Assembly: GCA_905212345.1 (NCBI GenBank)
Contig: CAJMEC010000032.1
Location: forward strand, 1-20,332
Length of the DNA stretch: 20,332 bases
Origin: an uncultured Sutterella sp.
GTDB taxonomy: Bacteria; Pseudomonadota; Gammaproteobacteria; Burkholderiales; Burkholderiaceae_F
Direction: 5' to 3'
Part shown: in pieces, positions 1 to 8,923 of the stretch
Layout of the letters: each line of letters opens with the position of its first letter
How positions within the stretch are numbered: the first letter of the stretch is position 1
Notes under the pieces: model-generated
What the model saw: only the letters and a program-made list of their open reading frames with translations
Told to the model about the DNA's origin: nothing
Databases searched by the model: none
Translations under genes and position numbers: made by a program

Positions 1-527
1 GCAATACCCAACGCACTGGTTAAACCCCAAAATAAACCTTCTGCAGAAATAGCCAAATGGCTGAGGTCACCATGTGGGGCAACGAAAAATGTTCCCACTA
101 AGGCACAAATGATCGCCATCGCCTCACGGCGCATCGGAAGCCTGGACTGCATCAGACAGACGGCCGCTAAAATAAAGACCGGATTGAAATAAACCAACAT
201 CGTGGCTGTACCGGAATTGGTGTACTCGACCGCCGTTAAATAGCCAAACTGACTGATCATCAGGCCACCCAAGGCATAAATTAACAACCATAGCCAGTGC
301 AAACCCGGCTTAAAAAACGGACGCATCGCCCGGTGATGCATCGGAATAAAAGCCATGCAAAGCAAGATACCAGCGATCACCATTCGAACAACAGTCAGCC
401 AATCTGGACGGACATCCTGAAAAGTGAACAGATATTGTCCACAGGCACCGGAAAAACCCCAGCCGATACCGCCCACCAGCGTACAGACAATGCCACGCCA
501 AAGTTTTGCGTCGACACTTAATGCCAT
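1..527 (-). CDS. EamA/DMT-family membrane transporter, 5' part (cut by window edge)
   Basis: Reading the minus strand from ATG at 527 gives 175 residues with no stop before the window edge, so only the N-terminal part is present. The protein is very hydrophobic. Likely membrane segments lie near residues 12-34, 43-61, 77-98, 107-127, 137-151 and one starting near 163, the pattern of the drug/metabolite transporter (DMT) superfamily, whose EamA members usually have ten segments in about 300 residues. The second half of the first EamA repeat is recognisable around residues 99-127 (TNSGTAT, then a membrane helix with FNP). The start is supported by a strong Shine-Dalgarno (GAGGAGG) just upstream. 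Family members export or import small metabolites across the inner membrane; the substrate cannot be read from the sequence. It is divergent from mfd. Confidence 0.85.
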   Translation of the reverse strand, partial: MALSVDAKLWRGIVCTLVGGIGWGFSGACGQYLFTFQDVRPDWLTVVRMVIAGILLCMAFIPMHHRAMRPFFKPGLHWLWLLIYALGGLMISQFGYLTAVEYTNSGTATMLVYFNPVFILAAVCLMQSRLPMRREAMAIICALVGTFFVAPHGDLSHLAISAEGLFWGLTSALGI

Positions 528-648
528 GGAAACCTCCTCATGGACACGGATTGTATAGGAGATTAAAAGGATCGAACGGCACAGAAGTTAACAAACGAAA
601 AAAGAAAAAAGTAGCCATAATTACGCTCTGAATAAATAAGAGGCAAAC
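528..648. promoter_or_regulatory. Divergent intergenic region between the EamA gene and mfd
   Basis: This 121-base, A-rich gap separates two divergent start codons, so it should contain both promoters. On the minus strand a TACAAT -10-like box lies at 555-550, about 23 bases before the EamA start, but I see no good -35 partner. On the plus strand CATAAT (616-621) and TTAACA (588-593) each resemble a consensus box, but the 22-base spacing is too long to pair them. The strong SD of the EamA gene sits at about 533-540; mfd has only a weak AGAGG-like SD about 5 bases before its ATG. Confidence 0.35.
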
Positions 649-3600
649 ATGTTTGACAATTTTCGCGACAGAATCAGAAGGGACATTTCCCACCTTAGCA
701 ACAAAGCCAAAAGAACACTAACGTTAGGCGCAAGCGGTGCCGATTCGCTTTGGCTGTCTCTGGCTGCGCTGCAGACACACGAAGACAGGAAACTCTTAGT
801 TCTGATTGCCGATAATGCTTCACAGTGTCTCCGACTCAAAGACGAAATCAGCTATTTTGCCCCGGAACTCAATATCGTTTATTTTCCGGACTGGGAAACC
901 TTACCTTACGATTTGGTCAGTCCGCATCAGGATTTGGTCAGCGAGAGATTGGAAATTCTCTACAAACTTGCCAATCCCGACGAAGCACGTTCTCAAATTG
1001 ATGTTGTTTTACTGACTGGGACAACCGCTGCGCAAACCATCGTGCCTCCCGCTTATTTATCCGGACGAGTCTTTTTCTTTAAAAAAGGCGAAGAAATTAA
1101 TGCCGCCACCCTTCGCGAACGGTTGGTGAGCGCCGGTTACCAAAATGTCAGTCAAGTCGTCGCTCCCGGTGAATTCAGTGTCCGCGGAAGTTTGATTGAT
1201 ATTTTCCCCATGGGCGCTAAGACCCCATTTCGTTTAGACCTTTTCGACACGGAAATTGATTCTATTCGCTCTTTTGACCCGGATTCACAACGATCCTTGG
1301 AAACAGTGGATGAAGTCCGAGTGCTCCCGGGCAGAGAATTTCCAACGGATGCTCAAGCGTTAGTTGACTTTCGGGCAAAATGGCGTGAATTTTTTACTGG
1401 GGATCCCTCTAAAGCCATTCTTTACAAAGACCTCAGCCAAGGCATTATCAACGCCGGCATTGAGTACTACCTTCCCCTATTTTTCGAAGAAAAGGCAACG
1501 TTTTTCTCCTATCTCAATGAAGAACGCGCGTTAATCGGCATGCTCGGTGATGTGGAGAGTGCGCTTAACCGTTTCATTGAGGAAACCCAAGGCCGCTACC
1601 AATTCTTAAAGGCGGATCCGGAAAGACCGGTTTTACCCGTTGAAATGCTCTACGAGAGCACAGAGGGCTTTTTCACAGAACTGAAGCGCTTTGTTCGTTT
1701 TCAAGGGAAAACCGAAGACAACCCGATCAGTACCCGTATTCTCGTGGACCGAAAAGCCGATAAGCCGCTCGAAAACCTGGAAAGACTCATTGACGAAGAA
1801 AAAACCAGAAAGCACCGTGTTCTGATTATGGCTCCAAGTGTCGGTCGCCGGGAAACAATCAGCCAACTTTTTGACCGAAACGGCCTCAAAGTTCCTTATG
1901 CAGATAGTTTCAAAGAGTTCATTAGTGAAACTGAGCCAGTGATGTTGACGGTTGGCCCCTTATATCAGGGACTGAGCGCTGAAGGCGTAACGCTTCTTAC
2001 CGAAACGGAACTTTACGCCGCAGCTCCCCGTCGCACTTTAAGACGTCAGGCTCATACCACCAACGTCGATATGATGATCCGCGATCTCGCTGAATTAAAA
2101 ATCGGTGACCCGGTTGTTCATATCACTCATGGTATCGGACGCTATGCGGGGCTTCAATCGATTGATACAGCCAACGGCAAGGAGGAATTCCTCCGGCTTG
2201 ACTATGCCAATGATGCGAAGCTTTTCGTTCCCGTTGCGCAGCTGCAGCTTATTTCTCGATACAGCGGTAGCGACGCGGAACACGCTCCCCTGCATCACCT
2301 AGGCAAAAATGACTGGGAAAAAGCCAAGAAAAAAGCGGCCGAGAAGGTTCGCGATACGGCTGCCGAACTTTTAAATCTTTACGCGATGCGTGAAAAAAGT
2401 CAGGGGCATGCCTTCCGTTTTTCCCGTGCCGATTATGAGGCTTTTGCCGAAAGTTTTCCCTTTGAAGAAACGGCCGATCAGCAAGCTGCCATTGAAGCGG
2501 TGCTCGATGACATGAAAGCGGATAAGCCAATGGACCGGCTTGTATGCGGAGACGTGGGTTTCGGCAAAACAGAAGTGGCTCTGAGAGCTGCATTTGCCGC
2601 CGTCATGGGCGGCAAGCAGGTTGCCATTCTCTGCCCGACCACTCTATTGGCAGAGCAACACGCGCATACTTTTAAAGACCGTTTCTCTGCCTGGCCCGTT
2701 CGCGTGGCTGAGCTCTCGCGCTTTAGAAGCGCCAAACAAAGCGCGCAAGTTCTCGAGGGCCTTGAGAACGGCACGATTGATATAGTTGTCGGTACTCACA
2801 AGCTTTTGTCCGAAAAAGTTAATTTTGCACGTTTGGGCTTAGTTGTCATTGATGAAGAACACCGTTTCGGCGTCAGACAAAAAGAAGTGCTTAAAAAACT
2901 TCGCGCAGAAGTTGATGTTTTGACACTGACCGCGACCCCAATTCCGCGCACACTGGCTATGAGCCTTGAGGGAATCCGATCTTTCTCTGTTATTGCTACG
3001 GCACCCGAAAAGCGCTTAGCCATTAAAACTATAGTTAGAAAGGAAACACCTGAAGTCATTCGTGAGGCTGTCATGCGTGAATTAAAGCGTGGCGGACAAG
3101 TCTATTTCCTCCATAACGACGTCTCAACGATTGAAAACAGAAGAGAACAACTCTCACAGCTCATTCCCGAGGCCCGCATCGTTGTCGGTCACGGACAGAT
3201 GAATGAGCGGGAACTTGAATCGGTAATGCGTGATTTCTACCAACAACGCTACAACGTGTTGTTGTGTACAACCATTATCGAAACCGGTATTGATGTACCG
3301 ACTGCGAATACAATCATCATGCACCGAGCCGACAAATTCGGCTTGGCTCAATTGCACCAGCTGCGCGGCCGTGTCGGTAGAAGTCACCACCAGGCCTATG
3401 CGTATTTGCTCACTCCCGGTAAAGACGCGATGACACAAAATGCTCAAAAGCGTTTGGAAGCCATACAAAATCTGCAAGACCTGGGAAGCGGTTTTTATCT
3501 GTCGATGCATGACTTGGAAATTCGTGGTGCCGGCGAAGTACTGGGTGAACATCAATCAGGTGAAATTGCCGCTGTCGGTTACGATCTCTACAACCAAATG

Positions 3601-4119
3601 CTTAGACGCGCGGTTAAAAGCATGCGCAATAACGAGGCTTTTGACTTGGATGCGCCTTTTCAAGCCATGGCGGAAATTAACCTCCACGCGTCGGCGCTTT
3701 TACCCTCAGACTATGTTGAAGATGTCCATCAACGCCTGTCTTTTTACAAAGAATTAGCCAGCTGTGAAAGCTTTAACGCCATAGAAACGGTACGTGAGGC
3801 GCTCGGCGACCGGTACGGTAAACTGCCCACGGAAGCCAACACGCTCATCGAAACGCATCGCTTACGCCTTCATTGCCAACACTTGGGTATCGAGCGTATC
3901 GAAGCAACGGAATCAGTCATTATCGTCACTTTCATTGCTAAACCGCATTTTGAACCCATGCGTTTAATTGAACTCATGCAAAAGAGCAAAAATATGCGCA
4001 TGATGGGCTCAACAAAACTCAAAATTGATACATCGACACCGACCATCGAGTCTCGTCTGGCCTATTTAAGAGGCTTTGTTAAAGCGCTCGATCGAAACCC
4101 AAAGGGCGATGAAAATTAA
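649..4119 (+). CDS. mfd: Transcription-repair coupling factor Mfd
   Basis: 1156 residues, close to the usual length of about 1150. Mfd is a cytosolic DNA translocase that pushes RNA polymerase stalled at lesions off the DNA and recruits UvrA for nucleotide excision repair. Domains run in the canonical order. A UvrB-like N-terminal module covers about residues 1-350 (FPDWETLPYD near 79-88, GEFSVRGSLIDIFP at 174-187). The RNA polymerase-interacting domain lies near 485-545 (PVVHITHGIGRY at 488-499). The superfamily 2 motor has Walker A GDVGFGKT at 634-641, the DEEH box at 735-738, TATPIPRT at 761-768 and motif VI QLRGRVGR at 904-911. A TRCF C-terminal domain follows from about 1000. All motor motifs are intact. 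The gene is divergent from the EamA transporter. It ends 42 bases before the TolC-like gene on the same strand, so some read-through is possible. Confidence 0.98.
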   Translation: MFDNFRDRIRRDISHLSNKAKRTLTLGASGADSLWLSLAALQTHEDRKLLVLIADNASQCLRLKDEISYFAPELNIVYFPDWETLPYDLVSPHQDLVSERLEILYKLANPDEARSQIDVVLLTGTTAAQTIVPPAYLSGRVFFFKKGEEINAATLRERLVSAGYQNVSQVVAPGEFSVRGSLIDIFPMGAKTPFRLDLFDTEIDSIRSFDPDSQRSLETVDEVRVLPGREFPTDAQALVDFRAKWREFFTGDPSKAILYKDLSQGIINAGIEYYLPLFFEEKATFFSYLNEERALIGMLGDVESALNRFIEETQGRYQFLKADPERPVLPVEMLYESTEGFFTELKRFVRFQGKTEDNPISTRILVDRKADKPLENLERLIDEEKTRKHRVLIMAPSVGRRETISQLFDRNGLKVPYADSFKEFISETEPVMLTVGPLYQGLSAEGVTLLTETELYAAAPRRTLRRQAHTTNVDMMIRDLAELKIGDPVVHITHGIGRYAGLQSIDTANGKEEFLRLDYANDAKLFVPVAQLQLISRYSGSDAEHAPLHHLGKNDWEKAKKKAAEKVRDTAAELLNLYAMREKSQGHAFRFSRADYEAFAESFPFEETADQQAAIEAVLDDMKADKPMDRLVCGDVGFGKTEVALRAAFAAVMGGKQVAILCPTTLLAEQHAHTFKDRFSAWPVRVAELSRFRSAKQSAQVLEGLENGTIDIVVGTHKLLSEKVNFARLGLVVIDEEHRFGVRQKEVLKKLRAEVDVLTLTATPIPRTLAMSLEGIRSFSVIATAPEKRLAIKTIVRKETPEVIREAVMRELKRGGQVYFLHNDVSTIENRREQLSQLIPEARIVVGHGQMNERELESVMRDFYQQRYNVLLCTTIIETGIDVPTANTIIMHRADKFGLAQLHQLRGRVGRSHHQAYAYLLTPGKDAMTQNAQKRLEAIQNLQDLGSGFYLSMHDLEIRGAGEVLGEHQSGEIAAVGYDLYNQMLRRAVKSMRNNEAFDLDAPFQAMAEINLHASALLPSDYVEDVHQRLSFYKELASCESFNAIETVREALGDRYGKLPTEANTLIETHRLRLHCQHLGIERIEATESVIIVTFIAKPHFEPMRLIELMQKSKNMRMMGSTKLKIDTSTPTIESRLAYLRGFVKALDRNPKGDEN

Positions 4120-4132
4120 CGTTTTTTCTGGC

Positions 4133-4138
4133 TACAAT
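4133..4138 (+). promoter_or_regulatory. Possible -10 box for the exporter operon
   Basis: TACAAT (5 of 6 matches to TATAAT), in a GGCTACAATG context, lies 23 bases before the ATG of the TolC-like gene, in the 42-base gap after mfd. The same GCTA.AAT context occurs in the much better bamD promoter. No convincing -35 box is present at 16-18 bases spacing (TGAAAA at 4110-4115 matches only half). I regard it as a candidate that would let the exporter operon be expressed separately from mfd. Confidence 0.35.
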
Positions 4139-4161
4139 GAAGCCAAAGTAGGTCTTATTTT

Positions 4162-5562
4162 ATGAAAAAACTTTTTCTGGCAGCCACAATTTGCACCCTG
4201 GTCAGCGCATTCCCCGCCTACGGCGCCGGAGTGAGCTTTGAGCATGCCCGAGCGCTCATGCTGGAAAGAGCCGATATGCTCAAAATAAGTCAGGCAGACA
4301 TTGAGCAAAGGCAGCAGCAAGTCAAAGAATCCCGATCATTAAGCGGACCTAAAATTAGTTTAAACGCTCAACAGGTCGAGGGGCGAAAAGACATCAATAT
4401 GTCTTTTGATAATCCATTGGCCGGCGCGGGATTAGGTCAAATAGGCCAGGTGTTGCCACCTGCTGTATCCGGTCTGCTCAGTCAAAATAAATTTAAAATT
4501 GATTTTGAAGAAGATATTTCCGGTCCTCGAGCTTCTGTTGACATAATTTGGCCGATTTACACGGGCGGCGCCATCAGCGCCAAACAAAATGCGACGCAGG
4601 CAGCATTAAGACAGGCCAGAGCCGATCACGATAAAACCAAAGATGAACTCGATTCGCTTTTAGTTCAGAAATATTTCGGTGTGCAGTTGGCCCGCAGTGT
4701 TGAAAGACTTCGTGCCGATTTACTCAAACAGCAAGAAAGGGACTTAAACCGCGCCAAACGTTTTGAGAAAGCCGGCATGATCGCCAAAATTGAGCGAATG
4801 AGTGCTCAAGTCAACCGTGATGCGGCTGAAAGAGACTTTATCGGTTCTCAGACGGACCGAAAAGTGGCCGAAGCAGAATTAGCGGATTTACTTCGTGAAG
4901 AAACAATCGGCAAACTTGATACCCCGATGTTTGTCACGAAAAATCTTAAAACACTTTCTTACTGGCAGGATTTGGCTCTTGCCAACAACCCGACGCTCAA
5001 AGCCCTTGAGGCACAGCATGAGCAGGCTCGCATGGGCGTACAAGCCGCCAAAGGTAGCTATCACCCGCAGGTATACCTCTTCGGTCATTACAACATGATC
5101 AAGCATTACCTGACTTTACCCGAACCGGATTGGATCGCTGGAATCGGCATCAGTTTTACTCTTTGGGACAACCGCGACCGTTCGGCACGCGTTGGCAGCG
5201 CCCAAGCTCTGGTCAACAAAGCTCAGGCAGCTCAAAGCCAAGCCAGAAATGAGATCAATAAAGTCGTTGAAGTGGCTTGGCTCAAAAGCAACCAAGCCTT
5301 GGAACAATATCGTTTGAGCACAAGTTCCATCGATCTGGCCAAAGAAAATGTAAGACTTCGTGAGCGATCATTTAAAGAAGGGCTTTCGACCATTGACGAT
5401 GTCAATGATGCCCGCAATAAATTGATTGCCGCTCAGGTTGCTCAACGCGTGGCAGCCTACCGCTTCGTCGTTGCCTATAGCTTACTGCACGCGGCAAGCG
5501 GCACAATGTTGGACTTCATGGACACCTTTAAGCGTCCCGATATAACGGTTGTAGAAAAATGA
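4162..5562 (+). CDS. TolC-family outer-membrane efflux channel protein
   Basis: 466 residues starting with a signal peptide: KK, a hydrophobic core from about residue 4 to 17, and a signal peptidase I-like site after AYG (residue 21). The mature protein is long, helical and rich in Gln, Ala, Arg and Glu with periodic hydrophobics. It has the two-fold repeat of the OEP/TolC family: each half has helical stretches and a short beta segment (for instance IIWPIYTGG near 131-139 and GIGISFTLWDNR near 328-339, the typical paired strands that end in a G-rich turn). Such proteins trimerise into an outer-membrane channel and periplasmic tunnel used by tripartite exporters. The gene opens a four-gene operon; its stop overlaps the start of the HlyD-like adaptor gene (ATGA), so it is very probably a dedicated partner rather than a general TolC. 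No lipobox is seen. Confidence 0.9.
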   Translation: MKKLFLAATICTLVSAFPAYGAGVSFEHARALMLERADMLKISQADIEQRQQQVKESRSLSGPKISLNAQQVEGRKDINMSFDNPLAGAGLGQIGQVLPPAVSGLLSQNKFKIDFEEDISGPRASVDIIWPIYTGGAISAKQNATQAALRQARADHDKTKDELDSLLVQKYFGVQLARSVERLRADLLKQQERDLNRAKRFEKAGMIAKIERMSAQVNRDAAERDFIGSQTDRKVAEAELADLLREETIGKLDTPMFVTKNLKTLSYWQDLALANNPTLKALEAQHEQARMGVQAAKGSYHPQVYLFGHYNMIKHYLTLPEPDWIAGIGISFTLWDNRDRSARVGSAQALVNKAQAAQSQARNEINKVVEVAWLKSNQALEQYRLSTSSIDLAKENVRLRERSFKEGLSTIDDVNDARNKLIAAQVAQRVAAYRFVVAYSLLHAASGTMLDFMDTFKRPDITVVEK

Positions 5563-6554
5563 CAGAATCAAATACTAAAAAGGCAAATAAACCGGTATTA
5601 CTAAGCGCGGCAGCTTTAGCTTGCTTAGTTATCTTAGGGGTTGGTTTCTGGATGGGCACTCATCCGTCTGAAGAACCTCTGTACGGTGTCATGCAGGCTA
5701 AAACCGTTGATGTTGCAGCAAAAGTGACTGGCCGCGTTGAAACGCTTCCCGTCCATGAAGGCGACACGGTGAGCGCCGGTCAACTTCTCATGACGTTAGA
5801 TATTCCGGAAGTTGAGGCTAAACTCAAAGAGGTTGAAGCCTTAAAGTCCGCGGCGAGTGCCCGCCAAAGTCTCGTGGATGAAGGAGCAAGGCCGCAGGAA
5901 ATTCGAGCCGCCAAGGCCCAAATGCAAAGAGCACAAGCCGGTCAGGAATTGGCCCAAAAAACATTTAATCGTGTTCATGCGCTTTATCGCGAAGGTTTAA
6001 TTTCTAAACAAAAGCACGACGAGGCGCTTGCTCAAAAGAAAAGCGCAGACGAACTGCTGGCCGCTGCCAAAGAGCAGTATGACATTGCGCTTACCGGAGC
6101 CAGAACTCAAGAAAAACAAGCTGCCACTGCTTTAACGGCACAAGCCACGGGTGGTGTCGAGCAGGTGGAAAGTTTAGTGAAAGAAAAAAATGTAACCTCC
6201 CCTATTGCCAGTGAAGTTTCTCGGATCTATGTGGAAGTTGGTGAGGTTGCGGCCGCAGGACTGCCTCTGGCTACCCTTGTTGACCTTTCTGATCAATGGG
6301 TAGTTTTTAACATCCGTGAAGACGACATGCCCAAAATCACCAAAGGAGCTGTGTTGTCAGCTGAAATTCCTGCGCTGAATGCTAAAAACGTCCAATTTAA
6401 GGTTTACTTTATTAACCCAAGAGCCGATTACGCAACCTGGCGCGCAACACGGCAATCCAGCGGCTATGACTTACGAACTTTTGAAGTTCGCGCACGGCCC
6501 GTTGAGCCCGTATCTGATTTACGCCCCGGCATGAGCGTAATCGTCAAACGCTAA
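5559..6554 (+). CDS. HlyD/YbhG-type periplasmic adaptor (membrane fusion) protein
   Basis: 331 residues. An N-terminal membrane anchor spans about residues 13-32, so the rest is periplasmic. A barrel-sandwich (lipoyl-like) half-motif follows at about 49-82 (VAAKVTGRVETLPVHEGDTV and then GQLLMTLD). A helical hairpin occupies about 84-210, including the GARPQEI sequence near 109-115 common in this adaptor branch. The second barrel-sandwich half is near 211-243 (SPIASEVSRIYVEVGEV), then a beta-barrel region to the C-terminus. Adaptors of this family link an inner-membrane exporter to a TolC channel. The start ATG lies inside the TolC-like gene's stop (ATGA), so translation is probably coupled; the gene ends 15 bases before the first permease. 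The closest known type by architecture is YbhG/YhiI; substrate unknown. Confidence 0.92.
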   Translation: MTESNTKKANKPVLLSAAALACLVILGVGFWMGTHPSEEPLYGVMQAKTVDVAAKVTGRVETLPVHEGDTVSAGQLLMTLDIPEVEAKLKEVEALKSAASARQSLVDEGARPQEIRAAKAQMQRAQAGQELAQKTFNRVHALYREGLISKQKHDEALAQKKSADELLAAAKEQYDIALTGARTQEKQAATALTAQATGGVEQVESLVKEKNVTSPIASEVSRIYVEVGEVAAAGLPLATLVDLSDQWVVFNIREDDMPKITKGAVLSAEIPALNAKNVQFKVYFINPRADYATWRATRQSSGYDLRTFEVRARPVEPVSDLRPGMSVIVKR

Positions 6555-6569
6555 AAATCGACAATAGTC

Positions 6570-7760
6570 ATGGCTATCAGAGTGGCGCTGATTGAAAGCA
6601 TCCGAAGAGAAGTGGGGGCTGTTCTAAAAAGTCCTTGGGACGTAGCGATGTTTGTCGTTATGCCGGTCATCTGGTGTCTTTTGATTGCCGGACTCTTTGG
6701 CCAAGGAATGATCCGTGATGTCCCTGTCGGCGTGGTCAATCTTGATCATCACCCTGAATCCATTGAATTAGAAGTAAAACTTGATGCTCTTCCTTCTGTT
6801 AAATTAGTCTCTTATGACTCCCCGCTTGAAGCGCAAAAAGCCTTAAAGCGTTCAGATATTTACGCCTACCTCACTATACCCGACCGATGGCTTGATCGAA
6901 ACGGCAAACCTGATGGCTCCTCGCTTGAGCTTTATTTCCCCAAATCCCTTTACGCAATAGCCACGACTTTGGAGTTGGATATCAAACAAGCGCTGCTCGC
7001 TTTTCAAAAAGAAAACTTAGTGAGGTTAGCTCAAACGGCAGGGCTAAACGAAAAACAAGCCCAAAGGGCGACCGAGTTAATCAGTGTGCACTCAATCACT
7101 TTGGGCAATATTGCGTTTAACTTTCAAGCCTACATTCTGCCCACGTTAATTCCCGGGATTTTACATCTGGGACTTGCTCTGGCATTGGCCAGCCGTTTGC
7201 TTGCTGAATGGCACGACAAAAAAGTTAAACTTTGGCTTGATGTTGCCAAAGGCAATCCTCTCATTGCTTTTCTTGGGAAGGCCATTCCTTGGTGGGCTCT
7301 TTACACGTTCTATGGCTTTATCTATATCGCTGTTATGACCGGTTATCTCGGTTGGTGGGTGCAAGGCAGCCTCATCCTGTGGCTTATCGGGCTTGCCTTT
7401 TTCATGGCTGTGATGACACTTCTACCTTTATTCCTGATTGGGGTATTTATTCCGTTAGGTTGGGTTATTGTTTTAAGCTGTACTGTCGGTTACATCGCCC
7501 CAATTTTCCCCTACACAGGCTTTTCTTATCCATTGGACTCGATGGCTGAGCCTGTTCAATGGTTGGCCATGACTTTTCCCCTCACACATTATTTCCATTT
7601 TCAGGGGCAAGAATGGATTCTTGATGCGCCGTTGACAAGTTCGCTTTACACATTGGGGAAATTGGCAATCTTTGCGCTTGTCTGGTTTGGAGTTGGATTT
7701 ACATTGTTTAAAAAACGTGTCGCCCATGAGGTCGCCAACGAAAGCGAGGTGCAATCATGA
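6570..7760 (+). CDS. ABC-2-type transporter permease (first of pair)
   Basis: 396 residues with the topology of ABC-2 exporter permeases of the YbhS/YbhR/YhhJ type. One membrane segment lies near residues 25-45, followed by a large extracytoplasmic domain (about 50-185). Five segments then come near 188-210, 238-260, 268-294, 297-315 and 364-380. The family signature loop is seen at about 313-340 (FPYTGFSYPLDSM, then FPLTHYF). Start ATG at 6570 fits the family length, but its Shine-Dalgarno is poor, so initiation may rely on coupling with the adaptor gene 15 bases upstream. The stop overlaps the next gene (ATGA). It presumably forms a heterodimer with the second permease in the inner membrane and hands substrate to the adaptor and channel. 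It has no nucleotide-binding domain, and no ATPase gene is found in the operon. Confidence 0.9.
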   Translation: MAIRVALIESIRREVGAVLKSPWDVAMFVVMPVIWCLLIAGLFGQGMIRDVPVGVVNLDHHPESIELEVKLDALPSVKLVSYDSPLEAQKALKRSDIYAYLTIPDRWLDRNGKPDGSSLELYFPKSLYAIATTLELDIKQALLAFQKENLVRLAQTAGLNEKQAQRATELISVHSITLGNIAFNFQAYILPTLIPGILHLGLALALASRLLAEWHDKKVKLWLDVAKGNPLIAFLGKAIPWWALYTFYGFIYIAVMTGYLGWWVQGSLILWLIGLAFFMAVMTLLPLFLIGVFIPLGWVIVLSCTVGYIAPIFPYTGFSYPLDSMAEPVQWLAMTFPLTHYFHFQGQEWILDAPLTSSLYTLGKLAIFALVWFGVGFTLFKKRVAHEVANESEVQS

Positions 7761-8923
7761 GTGCCTGGCATACTTTCATTCAAACAATCCGTACGGCCGT
7801 TTTATCCCGGGAAAGCTTTATGGTTTTTGCCATCGCTTCACTTTTTTACCTGGTCTTCTACGGGATGCCTTACGACAATCAAATCATTGTGAAAATTCCC
7901 ACTGCGATTGTCGACATGGATCAAAGCCGCGCTTCACATGAATTAGTTGAAAAACTCCAATCGGCCCCGTCTATCAACGCAGTATTGCAGACTGCGGATT
8001 TTGAGCAGGCAAAGAAAGCTTTTTCACAATCTAAGGCCGATGTGATTATCGTTATTGCTGAAAATTATGCAAGAGATATTCAGCGTGGCGATCAAACAGT
8101 CGTTACGGTTTTCAGTAACGGCGCACTGCCTGTCAAGGGGCGAGCCGCCAGCGCTTCGGTATTGACTATCGTTACCGAAGAAAATATCACTCAAGCGGCA
8201 ACCCGCTTAATCGGACAAGGTCTCAATCCAATTCTTGTAAAGCAAATGGCCATGACTCCCGCACCATTTACTTCGCAAGACCTTTTTAATAATGTGGCCG
8301 GTTACGGTTATTACACTGTGCCCATGGTTGCTATTGTCATTGTCCAAGCCGTTATGCTCTTTGGAGTCGGCATCGCTTTGGGCGGTTGGCTTTCTTCACC
8401 CCAACCTCCTCATTTTTTCTCTAAAGCGATGCAAAAAACAAGTGCCTTTTTCCCGGTCTTTTTAGGTTTTTGGGTTATATCTCTTTTTTGGGCTTTCTTT
8501 ATTGAATCAATGGGGCTGCATCTGCTGACAATGCCCACACTCGTCAATCCCCTCTCAACGGTTGCAGCTGTTTTAGCCTTCACATTCTCATTGACCAGCT
8601 TGGCTGTTTTTCTGACGTTGTGGATGAATACCAATCGATACGCCGCCGGCCTCGTATTGGCTTCGGCTCCGAGCGTATTTTTATCCGGCCTTGTTTTTCC
8701 GATGGAAAATTTCGCCACTTGGGCGTTGCCTTTTGCATGGATTATTCCGACAACGCCGGGTTGTCAGGCCATTGTTTTGGCCAGCCAAGAAGGTGCGGGA
8801 CTTTCTGAAATTGCTCCCTTACTGAGTGTGAGCTTAGCTCAAGGGATTGTTTATTTTGCCTTAGGCTACCTGTTTTTAACTAAGCGCGTCGCAGAACGTC
8901 AAGCTAACGCATCCTGTTGTTAA
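7757..8923 (+). CDS. ABC-2-type transporter permease (second of pair)
   Basis: 388 residues with the same plan as the preceding gene. There is one N-terminal membrane segment (about 20-36), an extracytoplasmic domain (about 40-180) that opens with IPTAIVDMDQSRAS, and C-terminal segments near 184-210, 230-250, 262-290, 298-316 and 355-374. The signature loop LSGLVFPMENFATWALPFAWIIPTT lies at about 309-333, with the paired aromatic/Pro pattern of ABC2 membrane proteins. The start codon overlaps the stop of the first permease gene, which implies equal production of both halves. The two proteins differ clearly in sequence, so a heterodimer is more likely than a recent duplication. No ATPase domain is present. 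The 3' end overlaps mtgA tail to tail by 20 bases, leaving no space for a private terminator. Confidence 0.9.
   Translation: MSAWHTFIQTIRTAVLSRESFMVFAIASLFYLVFYGMPYDNQIIVKIPTAIVDMDQSRASHELVEKLQSAPSINAVLQTADFEQAKKAFSQSKADVIIVIAENYARDIQRGDQTVVTVFSNGALPVKGRAASASVLTIVTEENITQAATRLIGQGLNPILVKQMAMTPAPFTSQDLFNNVAGYGYYTVPMVAIVIVQAVMLFGVGIALGGWLSSPQPPHFFSKAMQKTSAFFPVFLGFWVISLFWAFFIESMGLHLLTMPTLVNPLSTVAAVLAFTFSLTSLAVFLTLWMNTNRYAAGLVLASAPSVFLSGLVFPMENFATWALPFAWIIPTTPGCQAIVLASQEGAGLSEIAPLLSVSLAQGIVYFALGYLFLTKRVAERQANASCC

Noticed and set aside
3154..3555. Antisense open frame of 133 codons inside mfd
   Set aside because: It lies over the intact helicase motif V-VI region of mfd and shows no independent coding evidence.
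4162..5562. Considered naming the TolC-like gene tolC itself
   Set aside because: The operon position with a dedicated adaptor and permeases, and divergent sequence, fit a system-specific channel; the family call is safe but the gene symbol is not.
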